The notes under the pieces: generated by a model
Database searches by the model: none
The model's input: the letters and a program-made list of their open reading frames with translations, nothing else
Told to the model about the DNA's origin: nothing
Shown: piece after piece, positions 25,510 to 38,019 of the stretch
Position numbering within the stretch: position 1 is the stretch's first letter
Layout of the letters: each line of letters begins with the position of its first letter
Translations under genes and position numbers: made by a program
From: Gordius sp. MW1
Taxonomy: Eukaryota; Nematomorpha; Gordioida; Gordea; Gordiidae
Direction: 5' to 3'
NCBI GenBank assembly: GCA_964036665.1
Contig: OZ038533.1
Location: 7,462,413 to 7,526,412, forward strand
DNA length: 64,000 nucleotides

Positions 25510-27420
25510 CTGCTCATACAGCGAAGGGACGAAAAGAAATCGCTATGCAACATCGTCCACTTGTGATGGATTTTGAAAGAAAAGTATTCCCCGAAAGAAG
25601 AAGGGGTTTTGAACCTCGAATTTGGTATGAAACATTAAAGGGTACATCGATGAACGAAATCTCATTAAAAAGCCTCCTCACACTTGGGTGCATGAAGCAA
25701 ACAAACATAGGTGACGATTGGGAGACGCTAACTAAGGGCATACAGGAAACAACGATTCGGGTTTTAGAACAGACCAAAGGAGGCAAAGTTATAAATAGGG
25801 AACTGGTGGTGGGTAGCCAAGAATGCCGCTTACACCGAGATGGCAAACTGGCCAAGATAAGAGAGAAGAAAAGACGCGATGTCGGAGTTTAAAATGGTCA
25901 AAGAGAAAGATCAAACCTTGTTCAAGCCGAAGGAAGCGATGGAAAGATGGAGGATATTTCAAGAAATTTAAGAATATTGCAAATGACTCATATACCCTTC
26001 CCGATATTGAGCCAAACATAAATATGGTCGACCTCTTTCAGGAGGATGAAGACACAAATGAAACAAGGTTGAAAAATGAGGTAAAAATATCGGCTAACTA
26101 ATTCAGATTTATGGCCGATAAATCCACAATCTACCCAATCTTTGCACTAAGACAAATGATGGATAAATATGGGGAAAAATAATAAACCTACATGCGGCCT
26201 TTATCGACTTGGAGAAAGCATGACACGGTCCCTCGCGATTTAATATGGTGGTGCTTGAGAAAACAAAATATTCCTGACGCACATATACTGCTTATCAAAA
26301 ATAGTTATGAAGCCTGAAATTCTGCCTTAGGACGATATTTGGTAACTCTAAACCTTTTCGGGTTGATATTGGATTAAATCAAGAATCGCGAAGTCCCTTT
26401 AAAGACCCAACGAGAGACATTGAAAAGCAATCGCCATGGTATATCCTGTATGCCGATGATATAATTATTTGCGAAGAGACGAAGGAAAAAGTATTCGAAG
26501 AAGGCGGAAAGTGGTCAAAGACCATACCTGGATATTGTTTAAAGGTCAACGCTTGAAAAAGGGTATACATGGAGGTGAACGTTTTAGGCACCTTATCACT
26601 AAATGACCATCTAAAGCAGTGATTCTTAACCGGGGGGGGGGGTGAGAAGTTTGCCGGGGGGCCGCCAAATTAATCACGAGGAAAAATTTAACTCGTTTAT
26701 TTGAATTGAGACTGCAAGCTAAACTTTTTTTAAATGATAAAAACTCCAGCCTATCAAGCTATTTTGATGACAATAATTGGGTCGCTAAATTGTCATATCT
26801 AGCGGATATTTTTACAATTCTAAATCAATTGAATTTATCTATGCAAGGACCTAAATCTGATATTTTTTATGTTTAATTATGAAGTTTTTATGTTATTTAA
26901 ATAGATAATGAAATAATAAAGTTGTGTTTTATGTTTATTATATAATAAAATGAAACAATAATAAAATCAATACATTATAGATAATTTAACAAATATAAAT
27001 TATTATGAAAAAAATGGGAGGCCGCAAAAAAATTATGAAATATTTGGGGGGCCGCGTGTATAAAAAGGTTAAGAACCACTGATCTCAAGTACTCAAAAAG
27101 GGAGGTTAAGCAACTGAAGTCAATGTCCGGATTCAAAAAAAATGGCGAAGTATATTCTATGTAATGTGGCACATGAAAATGTCACTATGGTTGAAGAGCT
27201 ACGCTTACAAATCATTTTAAGGCAGGTGTAACTCTATGGAAGCGAACCATCGGCATTAAGCACCACGGAAGAAAAGCTATTACAAGCCACCGAGATGTAA
27301 ATAAACGGTGGAGCTTGGGGTATACTAAGCTTGAACATATCGCTACCTGAGAATTGGAGTGCTCCTGCACAAAACTCCAAACTGAGATAATTGAGTTCAA
27401 AGTTTGAAATGCTATAAAAT
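25510..27420 (+). pseudogene. RTE-type LINE fragment (linker and reverse transcriptase), dead
   Basis: Broken frames give, in order, HRPLVMDFERKV and RIWYETLKG (the linker typical of RTE/CFDP2-like proteins), then AFIDLEKA, RTIFGNSKPFRVDIGLNQ, and the RT catalytic box PWYILYADDIII at about 26431-26466 (YADD). After the inserted MITE (26617-27081) the C-terminal region continues with a YGSEP.AL..EEKLLQATEM phrase near 27235-27300. Many stops and shifts, so it is a decayed 5'-truncated copy. It may be related to the antisense endonuclease piece at 3.7 kb. Confidence 0.68.
26617..27081. mobile_element. hAT MITE with cagtgattcttaacc ends
   Basis: 465 bp. The left end cagtgattcttaaccgggg and right end ggttaagaaccactg are inverted repeats. 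The flanking 8-mers atctaaag (26609-26616) and atctcaag (27082-27089) differ by one base, as expected for an aged 8-bp hAT duplication. It sits inside the dead RTE LINE. Interior AT-rich, no transposase. Confidence 0.82.
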
Positions 27421-27673
27421 CTAGACTTATTATTCATTTGACTTGAAATTAAGTAAGATAGTGTAGACTATTAACATCTGTAATATTTTAACCAAAAATT
27501 TCTATTTTATCTTTTTTTACAATGAAAAAATGGATTTTTTTAATTTCAGATTGAGTATAGTTCTAATTTTTTTGCGATTTTATTTGGTTAGATTGCTCTA
27601 TCTGCATTTTTAACCGCAAGGTTTACGATTTTGTAGACATTAAAAATAATATCAAGACTTATAACCTTAATTA

Positions 27674-28455
27674 CACTGGTCAACAAATAATGGACTTGTG
27701 AAATCAAACTGCAAACTGTTTGCAGATTCTGGTAGAGTTTTTCACTGTGAACACAAATATGTTTTTAGTTTTTTCCCTATACGTCAAGTTTTTTGAATAA
27801 TCGCTGCCAAAGTTGCCACAACGCGATTTTAGCGTTTTTCAAACGTCAATAACTTGCAAAGTAATCGGTAAATAATATATTTAATTCGTAGATATATGGG
27901 AGAGGAATGTATTCACAATTTTTTTTTATCCTAGCACATTTACTTTTCAAATTATTTACAAAATTAACTATCCCTATCTTTTACATTGAGGGAAATTTTC
28001 CGGGAAAATTGGGAAATTTCCACGGGAAATTTAAAATTTTCCTACCCCAGACTTGACGTCGCCCTCCCTTCTCTTCAACACTAGGAATTAAGTGCGTGTT
28101 GTTAAAGAGAAGGGAGGGCAACGTCAAGTCTGGTGTAATTTATCAATGCAAAAGAGAGGGATAATTAATTTTGTATATAATTTAAAAAGTAAAAGGGCTA
28201 GGATAAAAAAAAATTTAAATACCTTCCTCTCCCCTATATCTACGAATTAAATCTATTAAATAAAGTTTTTACCGAATTTGCAAGTTATTGACGTTAAAAA
28301 AACGCTAAAATCGCGTTTTTGACAACTTAGACAGCGAATATCTAAAAAAAACTTGACGTATAGGGAAAAAACTAAAAACATATTTGTGTTCACCGTAAAA
28401 AACTCTACAAGAATCTGCAAACAGTTTGCCGGTTGATTTTTCTTGTTGAACCGTG
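27674..28455. mobile_element. Foldback (long inverted repeat) element, 3-bp TSD
   Basis: The two halves are inverted copies of about 370 bp around a short centre near 28055-28090. The outer ends are cactggtcaacaa and ttgttgaaccgtg (reverse cacggttcaacaa). TTA occurs immediately on both sides (27671-27673, 28456-28458). The inner arms meet at acttgacgtcgccctccctt, with its inverse at 28105-28124. A 3-bp TTA duplication is typical of PIF/Harbinger, but at this AT content it is weak proof. The arms differ by scattered substitutions, so it is not a fresh hairpin or assembly artefact. Confidence 0.72.
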
Positions 28456-28782
28456 TTATTAAAATAAATATGAGATTATAGAACTAGTTAATGATTTTCC
28501 AAAAAAATAGTTTGTACACCATTTTTTTCCCATTAGTGATATCCCATAATAAGTTGGATAAATTAATATAATAAATAATTGCTGAAATTTATAAACAATT
28601 GTTAACGCAACAAAACTTTCAAGGGATAAAAATCCTAAAAAAAATTCCTTTTGGTGTGTCATTGAATTCAATATAATGTACATAAACGCTAAGTTGTTCT
28701 GTATGCATCTCACTTCGCTAATTTCATCTAAAATTATTAAATAAAATTTTCATTCATTTAATTTTGACAGAATATTTTTAAG

Positions 28783-29575
28783 CAGGGGTTTGAACCCGCC
28801 CAAATAAAATCGGGTTCGTGTTCGGGTTTGGCATAAATTTTGAAACCCGGTTCGGGTACAGGTTCGGGTTCAAGAAATTTTATTATACTAATAATACATT
28901 TTTACCTTCAAAAAATTATTGAATGTTAACTTAATTTTTAAATAGCACCTAATTCAATTCACATGCCAATTATTTCATCTCATTATGCATATGTATTTAT
29001 TGAGTTTTTAATGTTCTAATTTATTTTTGGATTTAAAAGCAATAAAAATATAATTAATAAAAGCCATACCATATTATAAATTACACAAAAATATTTTTAT
29101 TCAACGTATACTTCACATCATGAAATATAAATACAGTTGACACATAAATTATGTATATAGTTTTGATATATTATTTAATCTTACAATTAAAACATCTTCT
29201 AAAGTACATATATTTAAAGTATTTTACAATTATTATATAAATTATAGTCTAATATATATCAATTATATATATAATACTTACAAATAATTCTTGAGATAAT
29301 TAGTATTGATTAATGAATAAATGCCGAAAACATAAAAATATTGAAATAAAATCATATAGTTTTCTTCGTTTCGTTACACTCATGATAGAGAAAACTGAGA
29401 TATTCAATTCCATTCACAATATATTTTTGAATTAAAAACCCGAACCCGACCCCTTTTTGTATTCATCGGGTTCGGGTTTTAAGGGTATTTTTAAAAATGG
29501 GTTCGGGTTTGGGTTCGGGTTCTGTAAAACATCGGGTTTTACCCTGTTCGGGTTCGGGTTCGGGACAAACCCCTG
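28783..29575. mobile_element. hAT-like element with subterminal CGGGTT arrays
   Basis: 793 bp. Ends are caggggtttgaacccg and cgggacaaacccctg. The 8-mer TTTTTAAG is present exactly on both sides (28775-28782 and 29576-29583), a perfect hAT-type duplication. Next to both ends are degenerate cgggttcgggtt arrays (28790-28873 and 29440-29566); the middle is AT-rich and non-coding. Non-autonomous. Confidence 0.85.
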
Positions 29576-30217
29576 TTTTTAAGGTTCATTTAGCCGTTAA
29601 ATTAATAGTTCATTTTAATCTTTAGGTGCTGTAAGGGGGGGGGTGCGCAAATATATCTATAATAACTTCAGGGGCAATAACTTCTAAATACACATTCTCA
29701 AACGAATTTTAATTTCATAATTAATTAATTTTTTTAATTTTATGTTATAATTTCGCCTTTTGAGGATCTTACCTTAAAAAGGGCTTTTAAATGTTCTCAT
29801 TGTTTTCCTGATATAAATGCTGCCAATATTGCATAAGTAATATTAAAATTTGTTATATAAATGGCCACGATTTTTTTGGGGTTGTGGCGATAAAATATAT
29901 TTTTAAAAGCTTGGTTGCATAGCTTTTTTACTATTTGTATAATTTTTTTTAAAATGTCAGAGATTTTTTATCAATATCCCCGTTCCACTTTGTGCTCTTA
30001 CAATTCATTTATACAAAAACCTATTATACCATGTGAAACTTTTTATATTGTTTCAACTATTACTTTGTTTTATTTATGAATAAATTTTATTTATTTTATG
30101 CTATATAAACATGAGTTTCTGAGACATACCAGTGTGATGTTAATAACACAAAGTAGTAGCGGAATTTTAAGTTTGTCCAACGTTTATGAGGGAAAAAATT
30201 TTCAATTGCGTTTGACC

Positions 30218-30357
30218 CATGGGCGTATTTAGGTTTTAGATTGGGGGGGGGGGCAAATTGCTTTAATTTAATTAGGGGGGGGCAAAACATAAATTGTTTC
30301 AAGTTTAAGGGCTTTTAGTACTGAAATTTTCTGTCCCCCCCCCTACCTACGCCTATG
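30218..30357. mobile_element. G-run MITE with near-perfect 8-bp TSD
   Basis: 140 bp, from catgggcgtatttaggtttt to ctacctacgcctatg, with internal G-runs. The flanks gtttgacc and gtttgatc (30210-30217, 30358-30365) differ by one base. The target duplication places this G-run family with hAT elements. Confidence 0.72.
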
Positions 30358-30891
30358 GTTTGATCCCTTATCAAAGCTCGGCTCCCCCTCCAAGGCAAAA
30401 AGGCTAGCTATGCCACTGCTCGCCATATCATTCCTATATAAACTCCACACACACATATGCACACGATTTTGTAATTTTTAGATTCCTGATTATAAATGTT
30501 CGCCGCTTAATAAATTAATAACAACGAGTCATTAAAGTCTAACCGAAGTGTCTTCTATTTTTAATTAAAAAAAGTTTGTTGGACTGTTTGGTGCTGCAAC
30601 TATTATACAAGTTTTGCGAGCGAAACTGCTGACAGCGTGTTTGTTACCAATAATAACTATCAAACTATTTAACACTTCTTAAGTAAATATTTAGAACCAA
30701 GCCGAGTCACTAAGTCACAATAATATACAAATGGTGTATTTTTATCATAACTATATTTCAGAAAAAACTACTTATTAAAGCGCCCCTCAGAATACTGATA
30801 ATTACACTACTTTAATATTATAAGAAACTGATGAATGGAGCATTGCCATATTAAGTCGTATTTAGTAGTCTGTGACATAGACTAATATATA

Positions 30892-31169
30892 CATAGACTG
30901 CCGAACAGCTGATCTTTACTATTGAAATTATTCAGAGACCTAAATAGCTGCCATTTTGTAGGAAAAACTCAACAACATTTATATTTATAATTGGCCACAA
31001 AAAAATATTGACAAAATATATAAGACTAATAGCTTAATTTATAAATTAAAAAAAAAATAAGTAAATTAGAACAATAAATTTTGCTGAATTCTATTGTTTG
31101 GTTACAATTACCCACAAAATGGCGCTTGCTATATTTGCCGTAAAATTATCAGCTGTTCGGCAGTCTATG
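30892..31169. mobile_element. Short TIR element ending at a microsatellite
   Basis: The left end catagactgccgaacagctg and right end cagctgttcggcagtctatg are perfect inverted repeats of at least 20 bp around about 240 bp of AT-rich sequence. The right end runs straight into the (ATGT)n array, so the right-hand target copy cannot be read. Confidence 0.72.
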
Positions 31170-31315
31170 TATGTATGTATGTATGTATGTATGTATGTAT
31201 GTATGTATGTATGTATGTATGTATGTATGTATGTATGTATGTATGTATGTATGTATGTATGTATGTATGTATGTATGTATGTATGTATGTATGTATGTAT
31301 GTATGTATGTATATT
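31165..31315. repeat. (ATGT)n microsatellite
   Basis: About 37 near-perfect units of ATGT (150 bp), starting within the last bases of the TIR element's right end. Long frames in this area on both strands are translation of the repeat only. Confidence 0.97.
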
Positions 31316-31625
31316 TGCCCCGAAGACGCCCAAGAGCTTAGTAAGTGCAATCTAAGGTTGAGCCCCTTCTCACGCCAAATGGCGCATAAGGCCACGTTAT
31401 CACTCGTGTGTAGCGTATCTGTAACAAATGTTTTTATTATGCATTGTAAATATGTATTTGTCCCGATGACATTCAAGAGCTTAGCTAAATCGGCAAGCTA
31501 AGATAGAGTCCCATCTGACACCTACCTGATGTATGTATGTATTTGCCCCGATGACATTCAAGAGCTTAGCTAAATCGGCAAGCTAAGATTGAGTCCCATC
31601 TCACACCTACGCGCATCTCGGGCCA
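31305..31625. repeat. Tandem repeat, about 85-bp unit
   Basis: Units begin atgtatttg.cccgatg at about 31452 and 31537 and continue attcaagagcttagctaaat then gagtcccatct. A more diverged unit starts at about 31307 (gccccgaagacgcccaagag). Unknown origin. Confidence 0.7.
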
Positions 31626-32342
31626 CGATAACCAGAGGTTACGTGTTCGTTTGTTAGTAGTGTAGTGTGTTAGTATGTGAAAGAGTAATTTATTATTGTG
31701 TTAGTAGCAGGAAGCATTAATGTAAAGCCAAAAGCACAAACATGCATGCAACTACTAAAAGCATATAAGTAATAAGGATACGATTCTCCCTTGAGTCTGT
31801 GGTAAGATGACTAGAAGGCTCTCCATGGTTCGCTAGTTTGGGCGTCCGATTCAGGCTCATGTTGGATAAAGTTTTTTATCAATTGTTGCCGAGGATTGTT
31901 GATTTAGGTGTCAATATCCACCCCCGTTAGCATAGAAAAGGAGAGACAAGGAGGGAGGGAGAAAGAGGAAAATAATTAAGTATAAGCAAATATCAAGATT
32001 ATATACAAGGTGTTGGTAAATCCTTTGAAAGCTAGTCCTTTTTGCCAGTTACTTATTATGATCAATAAAACCGTTATGTAGGTGGGGGATGGGGGGGGGG
32101 AAACTGGCACAATAGCACTATCGATCATAGAGGGAAAGAATGAACCGTTCGACTAAGAGCGTGATCAAAGGTTGAGAAATATATGCGGAACAAATAGTGC
32201 CATGCAGAGCCCGAGCTATGGTTTTATTAGTCTATGGTCTGTGATATTTGCCACCTCAAATGTACCAACATAGTAGACTTTTTACCCTTTTTGTTTACGT
32301 ATTTTTAAATTAATTTTAAAATTTTGTAGAACGTTTAACCCT
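31626..32342. other. Upstream flank of the fucosidase gene, no gene seen
   Basis: A purine-rich patch (31936-31975) and a G-run near 32095 occur. No exon, RNA gene or clear repeat was recognised. The promoter is likely here but has no decisive motif. Confidence 0.35.
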
Positions 32343-35300
32343 ATGTTGAGACAAATATTATTTTTTTTCGGTTTAATAAAAGTTGGTTTATACGCTACAA
32401 AGCAATCTGAAAACTTTTTTTTAAGGTATCTTCCTAATTGGGATTCAATTGATTCACGACCTATTCCTAAATGGTACGATGAAGCTAAAATCGGAATATT
32501 TCTTCATTGGGGTGTGTATTCCGTCCCTGGAATGCACAGTGAATGGTTTTGGTGGGATTGGCAGGGCCAACCACCTCTGAATGATGTTAAAGAATATATG
32601 GATAATAACTATGCTCCAAATTTTAAATACACAGAATTTGCTAAAGATTTTAAAGCACAATTCTTTGATCCTAAACGATGGGTAGATATATTCAGTAAAT
32701 CCGGAGCTAAGTAAGGAATAACATCTCTTTCTATATCTTTGTTGTTATTTTTAATAAGATATGTTGTAATGACCAGTAAACATCATGAAGGGTTTACTAT
32801 GTGGCCATCAAATTATTCATGGAATTGGAATTCTCATGATAATGGTCCTAATATGGACTTAGTTGGTACATGACATTGAATATTTCACTAAAATTTATAT
32901 AGGAATGTTAGCCAGAGAAATACGAAATGATAACAAACTAAAGTTTGGTCTTTATTATTCACTTTTTGAGTGGTTTCATCCCTTGTATGTCAAGGATAGA
33001 GAAGCAAATTTCACTACTCAAAATTATGTACAGGTAATTTTTGTGTTTTATCCAAAATATTTTATTTGAAGATGCAACAGTAGCTATTTTGATTAAATAA
33101 TATAATTATTATAATATAATTAATATTTTAAAGGCAGTATCCTATCCACAAATTATGGAAATTATTAACACCTATGAACCAGAATTACTATGGCTAGATG
33201 GGGATGTAGGCCCACCTGAATATTGGAAGAGCTTAGATATTTTGGCTTGGCTTTACAATGAAAGGTTAATAAAAATTGTTCATTTCATAAATTTGAATAT
33301 AGTCCTGTTAAGTCCAGTATAGTAACCAATGATAGATGGGGATCCGGGTGTCCATGTCACCATGGTGGTTATTTTACATGCCAAGATAAATATAATCCAG
33401 GTATTATATATTCTAGATTCAATCCATAATTGTGTTAATTTATCAAATATTATAGTTCCCTAGTTCCTTATAATACTTATCCACTTAAACTACACTTTTC
33501 TTTGTGATTTAAATTATATTAATTAAGCATTCTATACTCAAATAATAAAGGTGGAAAATTTGAGAGTAGACTTTGTAATTGTTTTTTTTATTTTCATCTA
33601 ATTATGTGTACATAGACTTGTCATATTTTATTTTTTATACATCATCTATATGTCAATTAAGCATTTGTATGTTAAATGTCAAACAAGTATTGAAATTAAT
33701 ATTGATACTAAAATATAGGGTTTTTTTTAATTATAATGGCTATAACCAATATATGTTTTCCTGCAGAGGGCATAATAATATTGTAATAACATGGATCTAT
33801 CATTCTTACTATTGTCAAAATCATTTGTTCTATTTTGCCTAGCAATAACTGACATAATTGAAAAATTGTCAATTAACTATTATATGCCTATTTTATAATG
33901 GAACATTGGTCATTAAATATTAAGGGAGGGGCAGTGATTTATAAAATATGTATTATTAAATTTTTAAATTCTATATGAAAAATTTGATGGGTTTATAACT
34001 TTTAAAATCATAATATTAATGTTCAAGGTATATTTGCTAATTATCTTTTTAAGTCATAATATCTAAAAAGGTTATTCAAATAATCACATTTTATTTTGTG
34101 TCTTTAGCTGGGTTGTTAATAAATTTTAAGGTTAAAATTTTATTTAGGATAATTGTAATGTAAACATAATATTGGACTTGACAGCCGTTCGAGTTATATT
34201 ATACTGAGGATTACTTATGAGTCTTTTCCCGTTATTTATAGATATTGTTTAATTAATTGCATCCGTATATGTTATTAAATGATAATAACATGATCAGCAA
34301 CAAAATTTGTTAGACCCGCCATATTTTTTGTTGAAAAAATATTTTTTATTCATTTATTTTTATATGTGGCCTATGCTAATAACATAAATTAATTTAAATA
34401 ATTAATTCTAGGCAATTATTTGTTAAAGAATTACATGCCGTTCTATACCCTTTATTAAATAGCTTTGTTAAGCGCGATTATGGACTAATTTTATATATTT
34501 TTTTGATATTATAATAAGTGGCAATCGGAAACAATTCTAATATGCTTATCATTTTAGGCTAACTCTATGAGCGTTGGTCACATGTTTTTAATTTTGTTTT
34601 ATTTTAGCCCAAAATTGATCTGCTAAATTATTGATCAATTAATTAAATGGTTTATGCTAGAAATGTAAAAAAAGTTAAATGAATTATTAACTTTACAAAC
34701 TCTAAATGCGACAACTTCATATATATTTGAGGATTGGCTAAAACCTAAATTTCTTTCTTTCCTGCCTGTATTGAATTCAATACCAATTGACGGAATTAGC
34801 TGATTGTGTAGATTAGTAAAAAAACTAGAGTGAACGCCTAAGTATTTTTGCAAATATTATATTAAATTAATAAAAAATATTGATATTTGTAAACTAATAG
34901 GCAGATATCCGTAGCAGTGGGATTTAATTTAGTTTGAATTTATTAGTATATTTTTTAAATTTAAGGGAATAAACAATTAGAAGTTAGGAAGAAACATGGC
35001 ATTTAGGGTTTCTTATAGGCTCTATCTGGTATTTTTTCCAAATATATAAAAAAAAACAATTAAGTCATTTGACAAGTGTTTGTTATAAGCAGGCTATATA
35101 TATCATTTTTTTATTGGTATTTTTAATTAGAGATTTTTCAATGGCTATAGTTAAAATATGGCGAAAGACTAATTGCTATCTAGTTAGCAGTGTTGTTTTT
35201 AAAATGCTGTTGACATGTATAAGATTTTGAACTTTTTTAAAATATCTATTACATTCCGCTGATTTTTTTAAAATTTATGATTTTTTTAATTTGCTTAAAA

Positions 35301-36128
35301 TGTTAATAATAAATTATTATTAATTAGGAAAACTAATGCCCAGAAAATGGGAAAATTGTATGACCATCGATAAAAATTCGTGGGGGTTTAGACGCAACAT
35401 GAATTTACACGACGTTCTGACTATCAAAGATTTAATCCTTACACTTGTGGAAACTATAAGGTAGTTAATGATGTTATAATGTAATTCATATTATCTCATT
35501 CGGTCTTATATTTTTTGATGTTAATAATTTAATTTAAATTTTATTATTAGCTATGGGGGCAATATATTAATTAATGTCGGCCCCACCGCAGATGGTATAA
35601 TAGTTCCCATCTTTGAAGAACGCCTCCTGCAGTTAGGGGAATGGCTTGAGGTTAATGGGGAAGCCATTTATGCCACTCAACCATGGAAACACCAAAAAGA
35701 ACCATTCCAAAAAATATGGTTTTAATTTTTATAAACCAAAAAATAGACCATAACTTACGGTTTTTAGGTTTACCTCGAAGGTCAATAAGGAAGAAGAGAT
35801 TATTGAAAATGCCGTTGGAAATTATGAATACGTTTACGCCATTTTTATGGATTGGCCAAAGGAGGAAGAAAATTACCTGATCAAATTGACTAGGGTAGAA
35901 TTGGCAAACAACGTGACCAAGGACTCTATTCACATATCGTTGCTAGGTGTTGGGAGCGCTGTTAATTTACCCTGGAAATTAGATACCGCTGATCATAGTA
36001 TCATTTACATCGACCTATCCAAAATAAATCTCTTCTCGCTACCGAATCACATTGCTTGGACATTGAAATTTCAAATCAACCTACAAAAAGATAAGAAGGA
36101 CGACGATCTTCAGAACGACGTCTTATAA
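32343..36128 (+). CDS. FUCA1: Tissue alpha-L-fucosidase (GH29), FUCA1/FUCA2-like
   Basis: It hydrolyses alpha-L-fucose from glycoconjugates, in lysosome or secreted. Eight exons join in frame into 498 codons (human 466): 32343-32710, 32759-32865, 32903-33033, 33134-33264, 33303-33400, 35328-35460, 35551-35718, 35768-36128. The N-terminus has a hydrophobic stretch (residues 4-17) fitting a signal peptide. GH29 landmarks in order: [18 protein letters not shown] (about 38-55), [15 protein letters not shown] (124-138), and LLWLDGD with Asp224 placed as the catalytic nucleophile by comparison with known GH29 enzymes. [14 protein letters not shown] and WENCMTID follow, then [14 protein letters not shown] and [11 protein letters not shown]. 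The C-terminal half carries the beta-sandwich domain ([15 protein letters not shown]). Four introns are only 37-49 nt; intron 5 is 1927 nt and holds nothing recognised. AATAAA lies at 36234. FUCA1 versus FUCA2 cannot be decided here. Confidence 0.94.
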
Positions 36129-36923
36129 TTTTCATCTGCATTATTTATATTTAATTGAAGAACCGTTAAAACGTTAAAAATAGATATAGTAATTAATCGA
36201 AACCGATTTAGATATTCATAACTACATTTTATAAATAAATTGTAATAAATATTTTATAAGGATGATGTTATCACATTTTAACGCCTTACACTATAAATTA
36301 TAAACTAGCATATGGTGATGATTGAAGATTTTATACTTTTATAGACACTTGCGGCTATTGTATTTTACTTTTCAATAAAAAATTGCTGATACATTTTGAA
36401 TTGATTATGTATTTTTGAATTTTAGAAAGAAAATAAAAATAATTTAATTTACCTACAAATACCGATGTACCACTTTAGAATTACTTTTAAATAACCATTA
36501 ATACCCAGTTTATACTTAATTTAAGTATCTTCAAGGATCTAGCAAATATAAAATATTATTTCCCGTTTAAAAATATCAGTCAGTTGAGATTTTAGGCAAA
36601 GTTGGGCAAATAAGCTTTTGATTTCGAGCTTAACAATACCGGAGCTCAGCTTCTTTTTTTGCACTTAATAAAAGCATAATTTTTAGCGGTCCACATAAAT
36701 TGGGTCAAAAATCTATTTAGGGTTGTCCTATTGTTTTTTTTTAAATTTCGAAACCATAGCATATTACAATTTTACTCTTTTATAGAACCAAAACAACAGC
36801 TAGCTAACACTGTTAACAAGGAATAAACAGTGGTCAGTGGTGTAAAGACGGGAGATTTTTTATGAAAAAAAATATTTAGATCTAAAGTTTATATTTTATA
36901 GTTGTGCAACGTAACTGACCAAG
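36129..36923. other. Fucosidase 3' flank, no gene seen
   Basis: AT-rich; AATAAA at 36234-36239 and a second near 36244. CCAAG at 36919-36923 is the left target duplication of the gypsy element that follows. Confidence 0.4.
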
Positions 36924-37538
36924 TGTAATGTCTGGCGACCGAGTAAAAAGGGCTGCGCGAAGGATTTAAAATAACTTTATTTACGCTAATACGTCTAAAT
37001 ATTTACAATTAAAGGCGATTTACAATTAAAGTGATTGGCGACGGTAAAATTGAAATGTTTCGTAAAATTACAATAAAAAGGGAAAGATGTAGGGATTGGG
37101 GACAATTACAAGGGTTTAGGAAGAGTACAAAGTTTTGGAAAAATTTATAAGGACTGAATTATTGACATGGGATTTCGCTTTTATAGCTGTTGAATCTTCC
37201 CAGGGTGGTGGACTTGATTGAACGAGCAATGTACGGGAAATCTTCAGACGGGGCTGCAAAAATGAGTTCCATATGTGACTGGGTTAAAAATTAAAATAAA
37301 AAGTAATTAAAAAAAGAAAGCGTCAAAGAAAATTAGCCACTTCCGCGTCTAAGTTAACCCGCGGTAAAAATGCCTTCCTTTGACCAATTCCTTTTTTTAA
37401 TTATAAGGATTGCAGAACCGTTCTTTAACCCTTTTACATTAATATTAATAAAATAAATCTAAGTAAGATCAAAGTATACCGCGGACATTAAAACGCGATA
37501 AACCAACATATGGTTACGTGGTATACACGTATACCACA
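36924..37538 (-). repeat. 3' LTR of gypsy element B (complete)
   Basis: 615 bp. On minus it begins TGTGGTATACGTGTATACCA (partly palindromic) and ends in CCAGACATTACA. The TATA box GCTATAAAAGCG is at about 37175-37186 and a likely AATAAA near 36979, so U3-R-U5 order is minus-strand. The first 373 bp match the partial 5' LTR almost exactly. Confidence 0.85.
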
Positions 37539-37548
37539 CCTTTCCCTT

Positions 37549-38019
37549 TTATTGAGAAGTCGAAGGGCCAGGGCTGTCCAAATTCAGGGTGTCCATAATC
37601 ACCCCGGACTCCAGCTCTGTGATATCGTTGGGTTGGGTTGTCTTTCCCAAACCGGTTTTTAATTTTAAGCACATTGGGGGCAGGTGTTTGGCCTTACACC
37701 CCCAACACTTCTTCCTTTTCAAGATCGGAGGACGGAGTAACGGTGGATTTCCAGATACGTTTCGTCGTTGCTCCCCGCTCGTATTTCCGTTTCTTCTGAC
37801 CGCAGCCCCCTCCTGTCTTGGTCGTCTTGGAGATCTTGGGCGTTGTGGATACGACCTCCCGACCTGGCCTGGCGGACCCAGAGAGTGCGTCAAGCTTAAT
37901 AATCTTGCACTTTCGTCCGTCTCCACTTTGATTAGAATGTATACTGGAACTCTTTCGTTCCTTGATGCCGTAGATGTCACTTCCAAATCTACGTCGCACC
38001 AAGCAGCATTAATTCTCAT
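37549..38019 (-). CDS. Third reading frame of gypsy B, downstream of integrase, zinc-knuckle-like
   Basis: 156 codons between the integrase end and the 3' LTR, open to within about 10 bp of the polypurine tract. An arginine/proline-rich middle (PQRPRSPRRPRQ) is followed by KRKKCWGCKAKHLPPMC, a C-x2-C-x3-H-x4-C pattern like a retroviral zinc knuckle, and a serine/proline end (DSPGPSTSQ). No signal peptide or membrane segment is seen, so it does not look like an envelope. It may be a displaced nucleocapsid-like protein or an extended integrase tail. Function unknown. Confidence 0.5.
   Translation of the reverse strand: MRINAAWCDVDLEVTSTASRNERVPVYILIKVETDESARLLSLTHSLGPPGQVGRSYPQRPRSPRRPRQEGAAVRRNGNTSGEQRRNVSGNPPLLRPPILKRKKCWGCKAKHLPPMCLKLKTGLGKTTQPNDITELESGVIMDTLNLDSPGPSTSQ

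Noticed and set aside
31091..31501. Long open frames on both strands (YVCM/IHTY repeats)
   Set aside because: Pure translation of the (ATGT)n microsatellite.
33579..33842. 87-codon frame in fucosidase intron 5
   Set aside because: AT-rich, no motif; the fucosidase exons join in phase across it.
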